Positions 1 through 11,639 of a stretch of 64,000 nt of DNA are shown here, piece by piece. The translations under genes and the position numbers were made by a program. The stretch's first letter is position 1. Every line of letters starts with the position of its first letter. Source of the DNA: Portunus trituberculatus (Eukaryota > Arthropoda > Malacostraca > Decapoda > Portunidae); assembly GCF_017591435.1 (NCBI RefSeq), contig NC_059276.1, positions 7,878,776-7,942,775 on the forward strand, read 5' to 3'. The notes beneath the pieces are model-generated. The model was not told where the DNA came from. It did no database searches and saw nothing but the letters and a program-made list of their open reading frames with translations.

Positions 1-47
1 ACGCAGGAGAGGTAAAGTTTGTGTGAGGAAAGACAGGAGCTACTAGG

Positions 48-105
48 GGTGGTGGTGGTGGTGGTGGTGGTGGTGGTGGTGGTGGTGGTGGAGGAGGAGG
101 AGGAG
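48..105. repeat. (GGT)n passing into (GGA)n
   Basis: About 14 GGT units run directly into GGA units, a one-base motif change along one continuous array. Confidence 0.95.
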
Positions 106-132
106 AAGGAGAATTTTTGTTTATGAGCGTGC

Positions 133-266
<134 letters not shown>

Positions 267-417
267 GAGGAATGGAGGAAAAAAGTTTGTGATTCTGATA
301 CTTGAGAAGAGGAAGGAGAGGGAGGAGGATGGAGGGAGGAGGAGGAACACAAGGAGAAGAGAGGACAGAAGTTGATAAAAATAAAACAAAGATAGCGAAA
401 GATGCATTTTAGAACAC

Positions 418-464
418 ACCACCACCATTACCACCACCACCACCACCACCACCACCACCACCAC
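418..464. repeat. (ACC)n microsatellite
   Basis: ACC units with one ATT interruption near the 5' end. Confidence 0.95.
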
Positions 465-1380
465 TTACCTCTTCTCAAAATACACAGAGATGGATATGAA
501 ACTTTATCACAGGGAAACTTTACTTAATACCACCATGTCTTTCTCCTTTATTTTCCATTACTTTTCCCTCTCACATTTATCTTCATTGCTTAATCCAACT
601 TTCCGAATACCAAGTAAGGTAAAAAATAAGGTCAACATTAATATGACCTAATTTTCCCACACATAAGCTAGAGACGAGAGAAAATGTGACCTAATTTAAC
701 CTATAATTTAATTTTGTTAGGAATCACCACTGGAAGACGAGACAACTTTAGTATGTGTGTCCGCGAAGGTGAAGCGTCCAGGTAAGGTGACCAGGTGAGG
801 TGGCCAGCCGCTCGAGGGACACCTGAGAAGAAGCAGAGGAGGAAGAGGAGGAGAAGGAGGAGGAGGAAAGATGAAATAATAAAAAAACGAGTAAGAGAAA
901 GTTATGGATTAATGATAAAGTGAGTAAAGGAGGAGGAGGAAGAAGAAGAAAAGGAAGAGAAGGAGGAAGAGAAAGAAAAGGCAAGGAACGAAAAATAAAC
1001 ACAATAAACTTACAGAAAATAAAAGAAACACGAAAACAAACTAAGAAAACGTAAAGAAATGGATGTGAAAGACGACGACGATGAGAAAGAGGAGTAGGAA
1101 GGGAGATAAAAGCCGAAGGTGGAGTGCCAGTGCCAAGGAAGTGCAGGAGGACAAGCGAGGCAGTGCAAGGGAGCCGCAAGAAGTGCCGCGGATGAAGGGC
1201 CACCATCGAGCAACAAGTTCTAGAGGATGAACGACTGGAGTCCCCCCCATGACGAGAGCAGGCAGGGCGACGCATCACACAGACACTCCTTACCTCGCCT
1301 CGCCCTTGTGTGACCTGCTAGAGAGGCGAGGAAGACGTGAGAGGCAAAAGGAAGGCGTCTCTGCACCAAGTATCGATCCT
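465..1380. other. Non-coding stretch, no gene recognised
   Basis: AT-rich unique sequence to about 740. A group of AGGTG/CAGGTG words follows at about 779-803, then purine-rich GGA/GAA-biased DNA (830-1070) and GC-richer unique DNA. The open frames here are compositional: leucine/serine-rich on the minus strand opposite the purine tract. Confidence 0.6.
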
Positions 1381-1418
1381 GTGTGTGTGTGTGTGTGTGT
1401 GTGTTGTGTGTGTGTGGA
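1381..1418. repeat. (GT)n microsatellite
   Basis: GT dinucleotides with one interruption (GTTGTG). Confidence 0.95.
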
Positions 1419-2072
1419 GGCTGAAGTGCACCCGATCCCTCCCAGAAATTAATGAATTAGACGGAGATTAGATGTGTGTAACCTCTTGTTGGTGAAACGA
1501 TTACCACGCCGCTACGACTGTTTTGCCTCCCGTCCCTTCCTCCCCTTTCTTCCCGCCCCTCCAGCCTCTCCTGCCCCGCCCGACGACGACCCAATTAGCT
1601 GACAACGGATGGGGTGGACGGACGCGGCTGACAGTAGAGGAGGAAGGGCGTCTCTCCAGAAACAGGCGATGTGTCTCACGCCTTCCCTCGCCACACCTAT
1701 GATCAATAAAACCAGCAGCAAACTCCCACACCACACGTCGAAAAACAGGGATGAGAAATCTATCTAGAGCCAATTAGCACTATTCAAAAACACCACCAGA
1801 GAGAAAACCGCCAGAAAACACGAGGCTGGAGCGGGATGAGGAGTGTGTGAAGTGGGAAGGCAGTGGGGAGGGAGACGCAGTGTTTGTCCTAAGCCCCAGA
1901 CAGTTCCAGCGCCGCAGCAGTGAACGCCGCGGCATGGGAGCGTCTGAGGGTGTTTGCTGGAGTGCGAGGACACCTTTGCTCTGAGTGACGAGGCCGTGCA
2001 ATGCCTCGATGCGTGCACCAGATTTACCGAGAGTCATTAAGGGAACACACACTTGATCTCTCTGGAGGATGG

Positions 2073-2074
<2 letters not shown>
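1419..2074. other. Repeat-poor, GC-richer stretch, no gene recognised
   Basis: Largely free of simple repeats. Short frames on both strands (for example minus 1501-1773 and 1780-2052) carry no domain, motif or codon pattern I recognise and have no convincing splice context. Confidence 0.5.

Positions 2075-2158
<84 letters not shown>
2075..2158. repeat. (AG)n microsatellite
   Basis: Uninterrupted AG dinucleotides. Confidence 0.98.
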
Positions 2159-2159
<1 letters not shown>

Positions 2160-2376
2160 ATCAAGTAAAATAAAGAGCAAGACAATATAAATACGTGCTA
2201 TAAGATTACTGATAAAGAAGATGGATGGAGGCAGAGGAGGGGAAGAGAACAGGATAAAGAATAGGATGAGAGGGATAAAGGATGAGGAATGAGACATAAC
2301 GAGCTACAAAAAAGAAGAAGATGGAAATATAAGAAAATTGAGGAATATTTATGGATGTCAAGCACCATCATCATTA

Positions 2377-2378
<2 letters not shown>

Positions 2379-2471
<93 letters not shown>
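2379..2471. repeat. (GT)n microsatellite, 93 bp
   Basis: Uninterrupted GT dinucleotides. The downstream flank to 2815 is unique, with an ATGCAAAT octamer at about 2566. Confidence 0.98.
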
Positions 2472-2474
<3 letters not shown>

Positions 2475-2814
2475 GTGTGAGAAAGCAACACACGGTTACC
2501 TGATTCAGATTCTCTCTCCCTCGCTACCACATCTTCTTAATAGCATTCAAATCCCTTAATATTATGCAAATGCTCTTGTCAGGTCGCACTCCAACCCCTA
2601 CTGGGACATCCCACCGCACCTTCCTCCTCCCTCTCCTTCCCTCCATGTCCTACCCCATTCTTCTCTACCATATATCCTTCCCTCTGTCTTCCCTTCTTTC
2701 CTTTCTTTGCATGTAACCTCAGTCAAAAGGTCAGTTAGTTGCCTAGTAGATTTTAAGTTTATAATATGATCAGTCAAGTAAGTAAAATTGTGTTGCGTTA
2801 CTAAGAAAATCATT

Positions 2815-3034
2815 AGCCAGTCAGTGAGTCATTAAAGTAGTCAGTTAATCAGTCAGTGGATCAGTAAATCAGTAAAGCCCCAATTCGTCATTCAGTAAGG
2901 AGTGAGCCAGTTAGTAAAAGTGAAGTCAGTGAAGCAGTCGAGAAAAGTCTAGTCAGTCAGTCAGTCAGTAAGTCAGCGAGCAAAGGCAGGCAGGTTGGCA
3001 GGGAGGCAGGCAGGGAGGCAGGCAGGGAGGCAGG
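2815..3034. repeat. Degenerate CAGT tetranucleotide tract plus GGCA/GGGA minisatellite
   Basis: CAGT words recur irregularly (GTCAGTCAGTGAG, ATCAGTCAGTGG) and become a clean array at 2953-2975. Alternating GGCA and GGGAGGCA units follow at 2985-3034. It looks like an old tetranucleotide array decayed by substitution. Confidence 0.8.
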
Positions 3035-3117
3035 ACAAGGGTACAGGTTAGGAATCTCTGTGTTTCCGTTGATTACTGCCCTGGTTGGCTACACCTTGAT
3101 TGACTGGCACGTGAACC

Positions 3118-3122
<5 letters not shown>

Positions 3123-3189
<67 letters not shown>
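3123..3189. repeat. (AC)n microsatellite
   Basis: Uninterrupted AC dinucleotides. Confidence 0.98.
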
Positions 3190-3191
<2 letters not shown>

Positions 3192-3475
3192 TGATTTTCC
3201 AAAGCCAAAGCATTAATCACACAATACCAATTTAGAGGAAGAGGAGGAAAGGGAGGAGGAGGAAGAGAAGGAGTAGAATAAAGAAAAAGAGGGATAAGAA
3301 GAAAAGAAAGAAGTAAGTTCAACTATTATTAACAAAACAGACTAAATATAATCTTTTCTCAATAAAAAAAACGACAAATTTCCTTTTACTAACCCTCTGT
3401 AACACTTCCTATCATAACATTCAACCTTTCCCCTCCCGGCCACACCTCCCCCATGACCTTACACAACCCTACCTT
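3190..3475. other. Unique non-coding DNA
   Basis: A purine-rich stretch (3230-3320) followed by AT-rich and then C-rich unique sequence. No gene is seen. Confidence 0.5.
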
Positions 3476-3488
3476 TGACCTTTGACCT
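3476..3488 (-). promoter_or_regulatory. Exact DR1 hormone-response-like motif
   Basis: TGACCTTTGACCT reads AGGTCA-A-AGGTCA on the minus strand: two perfect half-sites with a one-base spacer, the classical DR1 bound by RXR/USP or HNF4-type receptors. A further TGACCTT lies nearby at about 3454. This is a motif match only; no adjacent gene is visible. Confidence 0.35.
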
Positions 3489-3610
3489 TCCTGTGACGAG
3501 ACCAAACATATAATAGAGAATCATTTCCTCACCTCCACATTCCTCCATTCTCCATATCATTATGTATTATCTAAACAGCATTCGATTCCATTCACGCCAC
3601 TGGTAATGCG

Positions 3611-3880
3611 AAGTGAAGACAGATTTGGTCAGATTTGTAACACATTCTTATACTGGATTAGACTTTGTTCCATTCATCCTGGTGGAGTTATATAGCAAAG
3701 TGGAGCAGGCTTCGGTCAAATCCACATTAGTTATGTATACACCATCACAGTGGAGTAACAAAGTGGAACAAGATTTAGTCAGTCCCACATTAATTTCTTA
3801 CGCAGCATCACAGCTTTCCACTCCCTTCATCCCGGTGGAGTAACACAGCAAAGTGGAGCAAGATTTGGTCAGATCTTCCT
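3611..3880. repeat. Degenerate tandem repeat, ~62-90 bp units
   Basis: The phrase AAAGTGGAGCA...GATTTGGTCA...CCACATTA recurs from about 3611, 3698, 3760 and 3850 with substitutions and indels. The open frame at 3613-3843 is this repeat read through; it is not a gene. Confidence 0.75.
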
Positions 3881-4190
3881 CAGCTTCGTGCTCGCTGTGC
3901 TGGGACCAGGTGGCTTAACCCCAGGCGTGGGTGTGAGGGAGGAGCCACACCTGCAGCCCTTCCTGGATTAATACTCGCCTTGCTGCCTCTCTCCCACGCG
4001 CGGATCCCGGTGAGGTGCAAGTTACGTATTTGATCATAACCACACCAAGAGATCGCCTCCATTGCCTCGACATTTCACTGACATTACCGATAACACGTGA
4101 CATTCCAACCAGCGCCTGATGCAGTGTGACCCGCGAAGCCTCAATGCCTGAATTAATAATCTCCAGGTAACAGTTAAAGGAAAGGATTCA
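3881..4190. other. Unique non-coding DNA
   Basis: A GC-richer segment (3890-4010) passing into mixed sequence. No gene, RNA or repeat is recognised. Confidence 0.4.
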
Positions 4191-4509
4191 AAGATACAGA
4201 AAGGTGATGGGAATAAAGCAAGACTTAAAGAGTGTTAATTATGTAATGTGTACCAAGAGTAATGGAACAAAACACAGACACAACTTAATCAATACGTGAC
4301 AGAGTTTTAAAAAGATATTAGAAAAACGATGAATGAATAAAAAAGAATTAAAAGATACAGAAAGGTGATGTAAATAAAGCAATACCTAAGAGTGTTAATT
4401 ACGTAATGTGTACCAAGAGTAATGGAACAAAGCACAGATACAAGAGGACTTAAATCAATACGTGACAGTTTATAAAAGATTAGAAAAACGATAAGTGAAA
4501 AAGAACTAA
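4191..4509. repeat. Tandem duplication, 161-bp unit
   Basis: Copy 1 (4191-4351) and copy 2 (4352-4509) both begin AAGATACAGAAAGGTGATG and share GTGTACCAAGAGTAATGGAAC and CAATACGTGACAG. They differ by scattered substitutions and small indels. Confidence 0.9.
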
Positions 4510-4827
4510 TCTGTAGCTAAGAGTTCAATTAAAGGGATGAAATAAACGACGACTAAGCAAAATATTCAAACTATGAATAAAAGGAAGTACAATAAAATGA
4601 TGAAGGAAACAAAAAGAAGATACCTGTGAGTTATTGTACAGCTGAGAGTTATTTGAAGAGAGAACAAAGTGATGGAAAAATACCAGAGAGCTTTGATTGA
4701 TATGTGGCTGAAACCTGAATGGAAAAGACGAAGAAAATAGAAAAAAAATAAGACCTCAGTACTTGAACTAACCTGAGTGAAAAAAAGAGAAAAATGGTTA
4801 ATGAGAAAATAATAAAAAAATAATATT

Positions 4828-5550
4828 CCTGATCAATTGAAATCAAATGAGTTTAAGAGAAAAAGAAAATCGATGAGAAAAAGAAAGTAACAAAGGGAAT
4901 AAGAGAAAGGAAAAGGAAAAGAGGAAAAAATAAGGAAAAACAACATATCTCATATCAAAATGAAATGGGTTAAAAAAAATGTCGAGAAAAGGAGAGTAAC
5001 AGGAATAAGATGACGAAAGGGAGAAGGAAACAAGGAAGGAAAAAAGAGATGCAAAATACCGTACACTATACCTGACCCATTAAAATCAAATGGGTTAAAA
5101 AAAAAAAAGAAAGTCGATGGGAAAAAGATGGAAAAAAGAGAGAAACGAGTTAAATAAGATGACGATAGGGAGAAGGAAAACAAGGAAGGTAAAAAGAGAT
5201 ACAATATATCTGATGAATTAAAATAAAATGAGCTAAACAAGAAAAGAAAGTCGATGAGAAAAGCAGAATAACAAAGGAAAATAAGACGATGATAGGGAGA
5301 AGGAAAACAGAGAAGGTAATAAAGGAAACAGTACATAATCAAATAAATTAAATAAAAAAAATAAAGTCATTAGGAAAAGGAAAATAAGAAGACAATATGG
5401 AGAAGGAAAACAAGGACGATAATAATGGAAACAATACATGACCCATTAGAATCAAGTAAATTAAATAAAAAGACAATGGAAAAAGGAGAGTAAGAAATAG
5501 AATAAAATGACGAAAGGGAAATGGAAACAGGGAATTGAAACACGAGAGGA
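4828..5550. repeat. Degenerate minisatellite, ~120-bp period, six units
   Basis: Unit starts resembling CCTGACCCATTAAAATCAAA lie near 4828, 4949, 5071, 5209, 5334 and 5437 (spacing 103-138). Each unit also carries GTCGATGAGAAAAGG and GATAGGGAGAAGGAAAACAAGG. The phenylalanine/leucine-rich minus-strand frames here are this A/G-rich repeat. Confidence 0.85.
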
Positions 5551-5763
5551 ATGTGAATGAAAGACAAATGGAGGGATGATAGCGGTGACACCTTTCTTTA
5601 CGGCCTATAAAATCCTTCACTATCGTCTCACTACGCCATCTTCTTCACATTCCTACCGTCACATTTTTCCTTTTTCCTCTCTCGGCCTCCTCCCCCTCCT
5701 CATGCTTCCTCTCTCCCCCTCTCTCCTTTTACCTTCCCTCTGTCACTACCTCTTTTTCCTTTT

Positions 5764-5802
5764 TCCTCCTCCTCCTCCTCCTCCTCCTCCTCCTCCTCCT
5801 CC
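5764..5802. repeat. (CCT)n microsatellite
   Basis: Uninterrupted CCT trinucleotides at the end of a pyrimidine-rich stretch. Confidence 0.97.
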
Positions 5803-5885
5803 ACGACACATCACAAGGAGAATTAGGCGATCACTGAAGCGTACACTCAAGATTTCATTAGAAGTTTCCGGTCTTATTAAGGCAT

Positions 5886-5998
<113 letters not shown>

Positions 5999-6111
5999 AA
6001 TGTTACTTTGGGGTTTAACTAATGCTATTCTTAAAGACTTTTTTTCATTTCAGTTTCAAGAAAGAAATATTTTTTTTATGTTATTTGTATCCATGTCACG
6101 AAATTACTGTT

Positions 6112-6268
<157 letters not shown>

Positions 6269-6290
6269 GAATGACCAGGATACCAAAAGC

Positions 6291-6341
<51 letters not shown>
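6291..6341. repeat. (AAT)n microsatellite
   Basis: About 17 AAT units. Confidence 0.97.
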
Positions 6342-6479
6342 GTAAGAATTCTGAGACACGAAGGTGTGACATAACTCTCAGGTAAGAAAGAAAGGAAGGT
6401 TTAAAGGCGGAAATGGGAAGTGAGGAAGGAGAAAAGAGGAAGGGGAGGAAGAAGAGAAGAGGAGATACAAAGAACAAAG

Positions 6480-6481
<2 letters not shown>

Positions 6482-6526
<45 letters not shown>
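6482..6526. repeat. (AG)n microsatellite
   Basis: Uninterrupted AG array in a purine-rich flank. Confidence 0.97.
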
Positions 6527-6528
<2 letters not shown>

Positions 6529-6640
6529 AGGTGTAGTAAAGGAAGCAGGTACGGGAGGGAACAGAGAAAAAGACTGAGAAAAATAGAAAGAAAGAGAAGA
6601 AAGATTAATGGTATTATTTAAAGCTAACTAAGGTACAGAA

Positions 6641-6835
<195 letters not shown>

Positions 6836-6899
6836 CACAACAAATATAACGTAATGGGAAATGGTAGCCAAAATAAAATCAAAATTATTATACTAATCT

Positions 6900-6903
<4 letters not shown>

Positions 6904-6949
<46 letters not shown>

Positions 6950-6963
6950 GCAATGCACCTTTC

Positions 6964-7036
<73 letters not shown>
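6904..7036. repeat. (GT)n and (AC)n facing arrays, inverted-repeat arrangement
   Basis: GT at 6904-6946 and AC at 6969-7036 are separated by 22 nt. The two arms are reverse complements over at least 43 bp, so the locus could extrude a hairpin or cruciform. Confidence 0.95.
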
Positions 7037-7042
<6 letters not shown>

Positions 7043-7292
7043 ACACCAAGGTCACTTAGGAACACCGAGACACACAGAGACACAGATAGAAGCGCTCACA
7101 GACACACACTAAGGGCCACTCAGAGACACCAGGGACACACTTGGCCACGCTCCTTGCCTCTCAAAGGAGCGTGCGGCCCTTGAGTATTCAGGGTGAAGTT
7201 CTGAAAGTCAGTAAATACGATATACGCAATAACTCTGGGCGACCTGCCGATACTGAACCAACACAGCATAAACAAGCGTCATATTTGTGAGG

Positions 7293-7296
<4 letters not shown>
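7037..7296. other. Decayed CACA/CAGAGACAC tract, then unique DNA
   Basis: ACAC and CAGAGACAC words fade out by about 7140. Unique sequence follows with no recognised gene. Confidence 0.6.

Positions 7297-7351
<55 letters not shown>
7297..7351. repeat. (AG)n microsatellite
   Basis: Uninterrupted AG dinucleotides. Confidence 0.98.
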
Positions 7352-7358
<7 letters not shown>

Positions 7359-7425
7359 TATTTGCACAAAATCGATCTTCTAAAAATACTTCTAATCTTT
7401 ATCGTCTAATTAATTTGATATGAGA

Positions 7426-7428
<3 letters not shown>

Positions 7429-7517
<89 letters not shown>
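7429..7517. repeat. (AG)n microsatellite
   Basis: Uninterrupted. Both this array and the one at 7297-7351 are followed closely by ATCGAT. Confidence 0.98.
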
Positions 7518-7519
<2 letters not shown>

Positions 7520-7684
7520 CGATTTTACAATATCATCTACCTGTACTTCTAAAAGGAAAAATGAATCCTAAAAAAAACTAATATGTGTAATTTCGTTTAA
7601 TATAATAATCCCTGTAAGTCGATGGATAAACGATACAGAAATCACACAGGAAGGGAAGGAGAGAGACGGGAAGGGGTGGGAGTT

Positions 7685-7899
7685 ACTATAGTGCGTCTAC
7701 TCTAAAGTGGCTCTTGGGTCTCAGTCTGAATGGTGTCCCAGGGAATGCGTGGTTGTCAGATCTCCAGGAAAACCGTGAGCTGTCCTTGTAATAAGTGCGT
7801 TGATCGACAGAAAGCAAGTACTATTCACATCAAATCAATTACGTTAAGCTACAATATGTTTTAAATCCAGGAGCCATTTTAGAGTAGACAGACTATAGT
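7685..7899 (+). mobile_element. MITE-like element, family 2, full copy with ~29-bp terminal inverted repeats
   Basis: The left end ACTATAGTGCGTCTACTC (7685) is the near-perfect reverse complement of the right end (GAGTAGACAGACTATAGT, ending 7899). The inverted match runs about 29 bp and includes TAAARTGGCTC. The element is about 215 bp with no coding capacity, so it would be a non-autonomous DNA transposon. A TA next to each end could be a TA target duplication of the Tc1/mariner type (inference). A truncated relative lies at 17177-17319. Confidence 0.82.
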
Positions 7900-8204
7900 G
7901 AAGTGACAGAAGTGACATGATAATGACGGAGAAGCGAGGACGAGAAACCAGAGAGAAGAAGGAAGACGAGGACGAGACAGTGATAGTGACGGGTAGAGGT
8001 GATGGGGTGGGAGATGATGGGCGTGATGATGGGCGTGGAGGAAGGTTAATGAGTGGTTCGCGTCACAGGTGATTAGACAGGTAAGGGTCATTAGCTCTGT
8101 GGACTCAGGACGGTGATGGACGCGGCCAGGTATGAGGAAGGTGAGGACAGACATAAAGGAAAGCTGTGAGGGAAATATACGAAACGAAAATATAAGGAAT
8201 CACA
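7900..8204. other. Unique non-coding DNA
   Basis: Includes a short GATGATGGGCGTG duplication (about 8003-8038). No gene is recognised. Confidence 0.4.
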
Positions 8205-8600
8205 CAAAGATAAAAAGATTGAAAGATAAATGATAAAATAGGCAGGTTAGGTAAAGAAAAACAAATAAATTCCTCTCAAAAAACATGCAAACCACTTTTC
8301 TCAACCTTAAGACGAAGTAAAACATAAAAAAAAAAAAAAACATTCAACAAAGATAAGAATATTGAAACATAAACAGTAAAATATAGGTTGAATTAACAAA
8401 ATACATCGATTCTTCTTATAAAGCATCCAAAACCACTTTTTTCAACCTCAAAGCGAAGCAACACAGTAAAATATGAAAGCATTCAACAGAAGATAAATAG
8501 ACTGAAAGTTTATCAATAAGCAAGTTAAATAAAAAAAAAACACAAATAAGTTCCAAACCACTTTTTCCAACCTCAAAACGAAGACAAACAACAAAAACAT
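8205..8600. repeat. Degenerate tandem repeat, ~125-141-bp period, three units
   Basis: AACCACTTTTTTCAACCTCA recurs at about 8290, 8431 and 8556. Each is preceded by AAATAAATTC-like sequence and followed by an A-rich GCGAAG...AAAACA segment. Confidence 0.8.
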
Positions 8601-9011
8601 GAAAAAAAAACACGAAAAATGCACGAAAAACGGCATAACTTTTAATCAAACCACGAGTAAACAAATAACCCAGCCTGGCAATCTGACCCTATGTACTGGA
8701 ATCTCTGTTACCTGATGCCCTTAGTACTGGATACTCCTGACAAAGGGTTGAGAGGCGATACAACACAGGGAAGTAGTGGAAAGGTATAGATACGTGGCTG
8801 TTAGTGGCGGAGGGTCACTGTGGAGAATGGGAAGACAAGTGGTGGAGTCAAATGTAAAGAGGAGAATCTTATTTCAAAGCCACCGTCTGTTCCAAATCTG
8901 CTCTCGCCGGGGGGATTGCAAAAGGGTGAAATCTGCATAAATATGGCGACGTCTCATGAATATTTAAGTTTATGTCGCAAACAAGGCTAATGTGAAGGGC
9001 TATAGAAAACG

Positions 9012-9014
<3 letters not shown>
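8601..9014. other. Unique DNA including an AT-rich, possibly conserved segment
   Basis: No repeat. The part at about 8915-8990 contains CTGCATAAATATGG and TCATGAATATTTAAG, homeodomain/POU-type words. It is flagged only as the kind of sequence that could be conserved non-coding DNA. Confidence 0.3.

Positions 9015-9068
<54 letters not shown>
9015..9068. repeat. (AG)n microsatellite
   Basis: Uninterrupted AG dinucleotides. Confidence 0.98.
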
Positions 9069-9070
<2 letters not shown>

Positions 9071-9144
9071 AAAGAGGTACTGCGTGTAACTTACTGAGGG
9101 AGAAAGAAAAACCGAAGTAGGAAAATATTATCTTCTGCCACGCC

Positions 9145-9313
9145 TCTTCTTCCTCCTCCTCCTCCTCCTCCTCTTCTCTCCTCCTCCTCCTCCTCCTCCT
9201 CCTCCTCCTCCTCCTCCTCCTCCTCCTTCTCCTCCTCCTCCTCCTCCTCCTCCTCCTCCTCCTCCTCCTCTTCCTCCTCCTTCTCCTCCTCCTCCTCCTC
9301 CTCCTCTTCCTTC
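9145..9313. repeat. (CTC)n microsatellite, ~170 bp, with CTT interruptions
   Basis: CCT/CTC units broken by a few CTT units. The arginine-rich minus frame across it is the array translated. Confidence 0.97.
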
Positions 9314-9794
9314 GTTTCATGAAAGGTTTAGGAGAAAATAGAAACAAAAAACAAGAAAATATTTGTTGCTAATATATACGCCCCAAAAAAAAAACAAATA
9401 AATAAAAAATAAATATAATACCCCGGATATTCACGAGTCAAATATACCAATAGAAAAAAAAAACATACAAAAAAAATCTCCTTTTTTCACCACGAACCCA
9501 CAAAAAATCTGAGAAAAAGCTCAAAAAAATACTTGAACGCAAAAATTTCCCCGTACATGACGCAAAAAAAACACAAATCAGCAAAAACTAGAGAGAAAGC
9601 CTTACCATTCACACACATACCAAAGAACGAGGATTGAAAAAACAGGGAAGACCAAAAACAGAGGATATCTAAATTAATCACAAGTATATTTACCTGAGAG
9701 AGACGCAGAGAGTTCCAACCTGAAATTCTTCCCTGAGATAACCTGGGAATGTGTGGAGGTGGCGGCGATGGAGGCGTTAAAGAGAAGGGAACCG
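9314..9794. other. A-rich non-coding DNA
   Basis: Many A runs of 7-10 and no stable periodicity or gene. The frame on the minus strand at 9487-9681 is F/L-rich composition only. Confidence 0.5.
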
Positions 9795-9865
9795 TGATCT
9801 AGGCAGAGAGGCAGACAGGGAGAGGCAGGGAAGGAGGCAGGGAAGGAGAGGCAGAGGCAGGTGAA
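9795..9865. repeat. GGCAGGGA-type minisatellite
   Basis: GAGGCAG and GGGAAGGAGGCAG words repeat with variable spacing. Confidence 0.7.
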
Positions 9866-10179
9866 GGCGGCGTGCTGTGGTGTGAGGGATGGGCCGAGAC
9901 ATAACAGAAATAGCAGGAAGGCCAGATTATTAAGTATTCCATGCCAAGAACAAGGGAGTTTTCTTTATCTTGCTGGAAAGGTCATGTGTGATAGAGGTGA
10001 CAAAGGAGTGTATGGTGGTGGGGCTTAAATATATACTCGTGCATAGATAAGTGAGTAGATAAGGTGAGAGAGACATGAGATAAGAAAAATGCATGCCTAT
10101 ACATAAATACGTGAGATAAATTATGATGGAAAAAATAGAATAAAGAAGAAAAGGATGACAGAATCACCAACACAAAATA

Positions 10180-10390
10180 CAAAACAAGAATAAAACCAAA
10201 TAGAATCGAAAAGAAAATAGAAAAAAAAACGAAAATAATATTGGGAAAACACACGAAAACTGAAAAATAACGAAAAAAATATTGACAAAACACACTAAAA
10301 ACTAAAAAAATATATATATATAACAAAACACACAAAAGCTAAGAATAACGAAAAATATTGACAAAACACACACACACATAAACAAAAAAA
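10180..10390. repeat. Degenerate A-rich tandem repeat, ~78-bp period
   Basis: AATAACGAAAAATATTGACAAAACACAC-like units start near 10266 and 10344, with a weaker earlier unit. It includes a 13-bp AT run at about 10310. Confidence 0.7.
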
Positions 10391-10692
10391 TACCAAAATA
10401 AAAATAAGCACTAGTGAAAAACCGATTGAGGGGCAGGAAAGCAACCAAGGCAGACTCTGAGAAGCAATTAGTGCGTCCCGACAGGTGAGCTTCCAGGTAA
10501 CATTTGTCGGGCGTGCTGTTAGAGAGATCCCAGGAAAAATAAACACTATAGAGAAAAAGGTGCTGCCTCCACGCCGCCTCAATGCCTTTACTGAACCTAA
10601 ATATTCACCTGTTTCTGTTCTATTCCGCAGGTAAGAGTGTGAAGGAGGGAAGGACGTGAAGCTGTGCCCTAGTGGTGAGTTTTGGGGTTACT

Positions 10693-10693
<1 letters not shown>
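10391..10693. other. Unique non-coding DNA
   Basis: Mixed-composition sequence with AGGTGAGCTTCCAGGTAAC at 10482. GT-containing donor-like words are present but no exon can be supported. Confidence 0.4.
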
Positions 10694-10739
<46 letters not shown>

Positions 10740-10763
10740 TGTTGTTGTTGTTGTTGTTGTTGT
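10694..10763. repeat. (AGT)n switching to (GTT)n
   Basis: About 15 TAG/AGT units to 10739 are followed in phase by about 8 GTT units. Imperfect GTT continues to about 10790. Confidence 0.95.
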
Positions 10764-10856
10764 TATTGTTGTAGTTATTGTTTCTGTTGTTATTTGCATT
10801 AGTAAAACCATTATTGTTCCTCTTATTGTCGTTTTTGTTAGTATTGACGAATTTGC

Positions 10857-10961
<105 letters not shown>

Positions 10962-11194
10962 TCAGGGATCATTTAGGGGTGACTAGCACAGTGGTGACAT
11001 CAGAAAGGTGGACAAACCAACATCTCCATTGCTAATAGTACCTCATCCCTCATGCACCCTATCACCCCCCCTTGTCACCCTAAACTGGCTCCCCTCTATG
11101 GTAAACCTTTCCTTCCTTCAACCCAAACCCCTACACGTCTCCACTCCCCCATTTAATCCATCACCCATTTATTCGTTTCCTTCACTCTACACTA

Positions 11195-11405
11195 TTAACC
11201 CTTTGTTACCATGACACGTTTTCCTATTCATTCTTGTTACTATTTGCTGATTTTATGTGATTTCAGAAACTCATGTGGGGATTAAAATAGTGAAGACTGT
11301 GGCCACTAATCTTCTGACCTCCATAGACCCTTCCTAATGTTAATAAAATGGTCTAATTATACCCAAATTCATGGTAAAGATGCGTCTCAGTACTGAAGGG
11401 ATTAA
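11195..11405 (-). mobile_element. TTAA-MITE (family 1), reverse copy
   Basis: Bounded by TTAACCCTTTGTTACC and CAGTACTGAAGGGATTAA. The interior (AAATAGTGAAGACTGTGGCC, CTAATCTTCTGACCTCCATA) aligns along its length with six other copies in the window. Inverted ends with flanking TTAA and a CCC start match non-autonomous piggyBac-like elements (known family trait). No open frame for a transposase is present. Confidence 0.85.
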
Positions 11406-11639
11406 TATTCTTGATGGTCATTGTAATATGATGTCATTAACGTTGTGGCTCCTTTCATTCTATATGTCACTCTATTTATCACTGATTTATCGTCCTTCAT
11501 CCTAAATTCACGCTCACGTCTCTTGTTCACTCTATATACCTGAAAATTCACCTTTATCATATTCTTCAGTACACACTTACTGATTACATATGCTCGTTTT
11601 CATCACTGATTGCTTCTTTCACACTAAACTCATAGTAAT
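11406..11639. other. AT-rich unique DNA
   Basis: Recurrent CACTGATT and CCTAAATTCA words hint at old duplication, but no clean period is visible. Confidence 0.4.
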
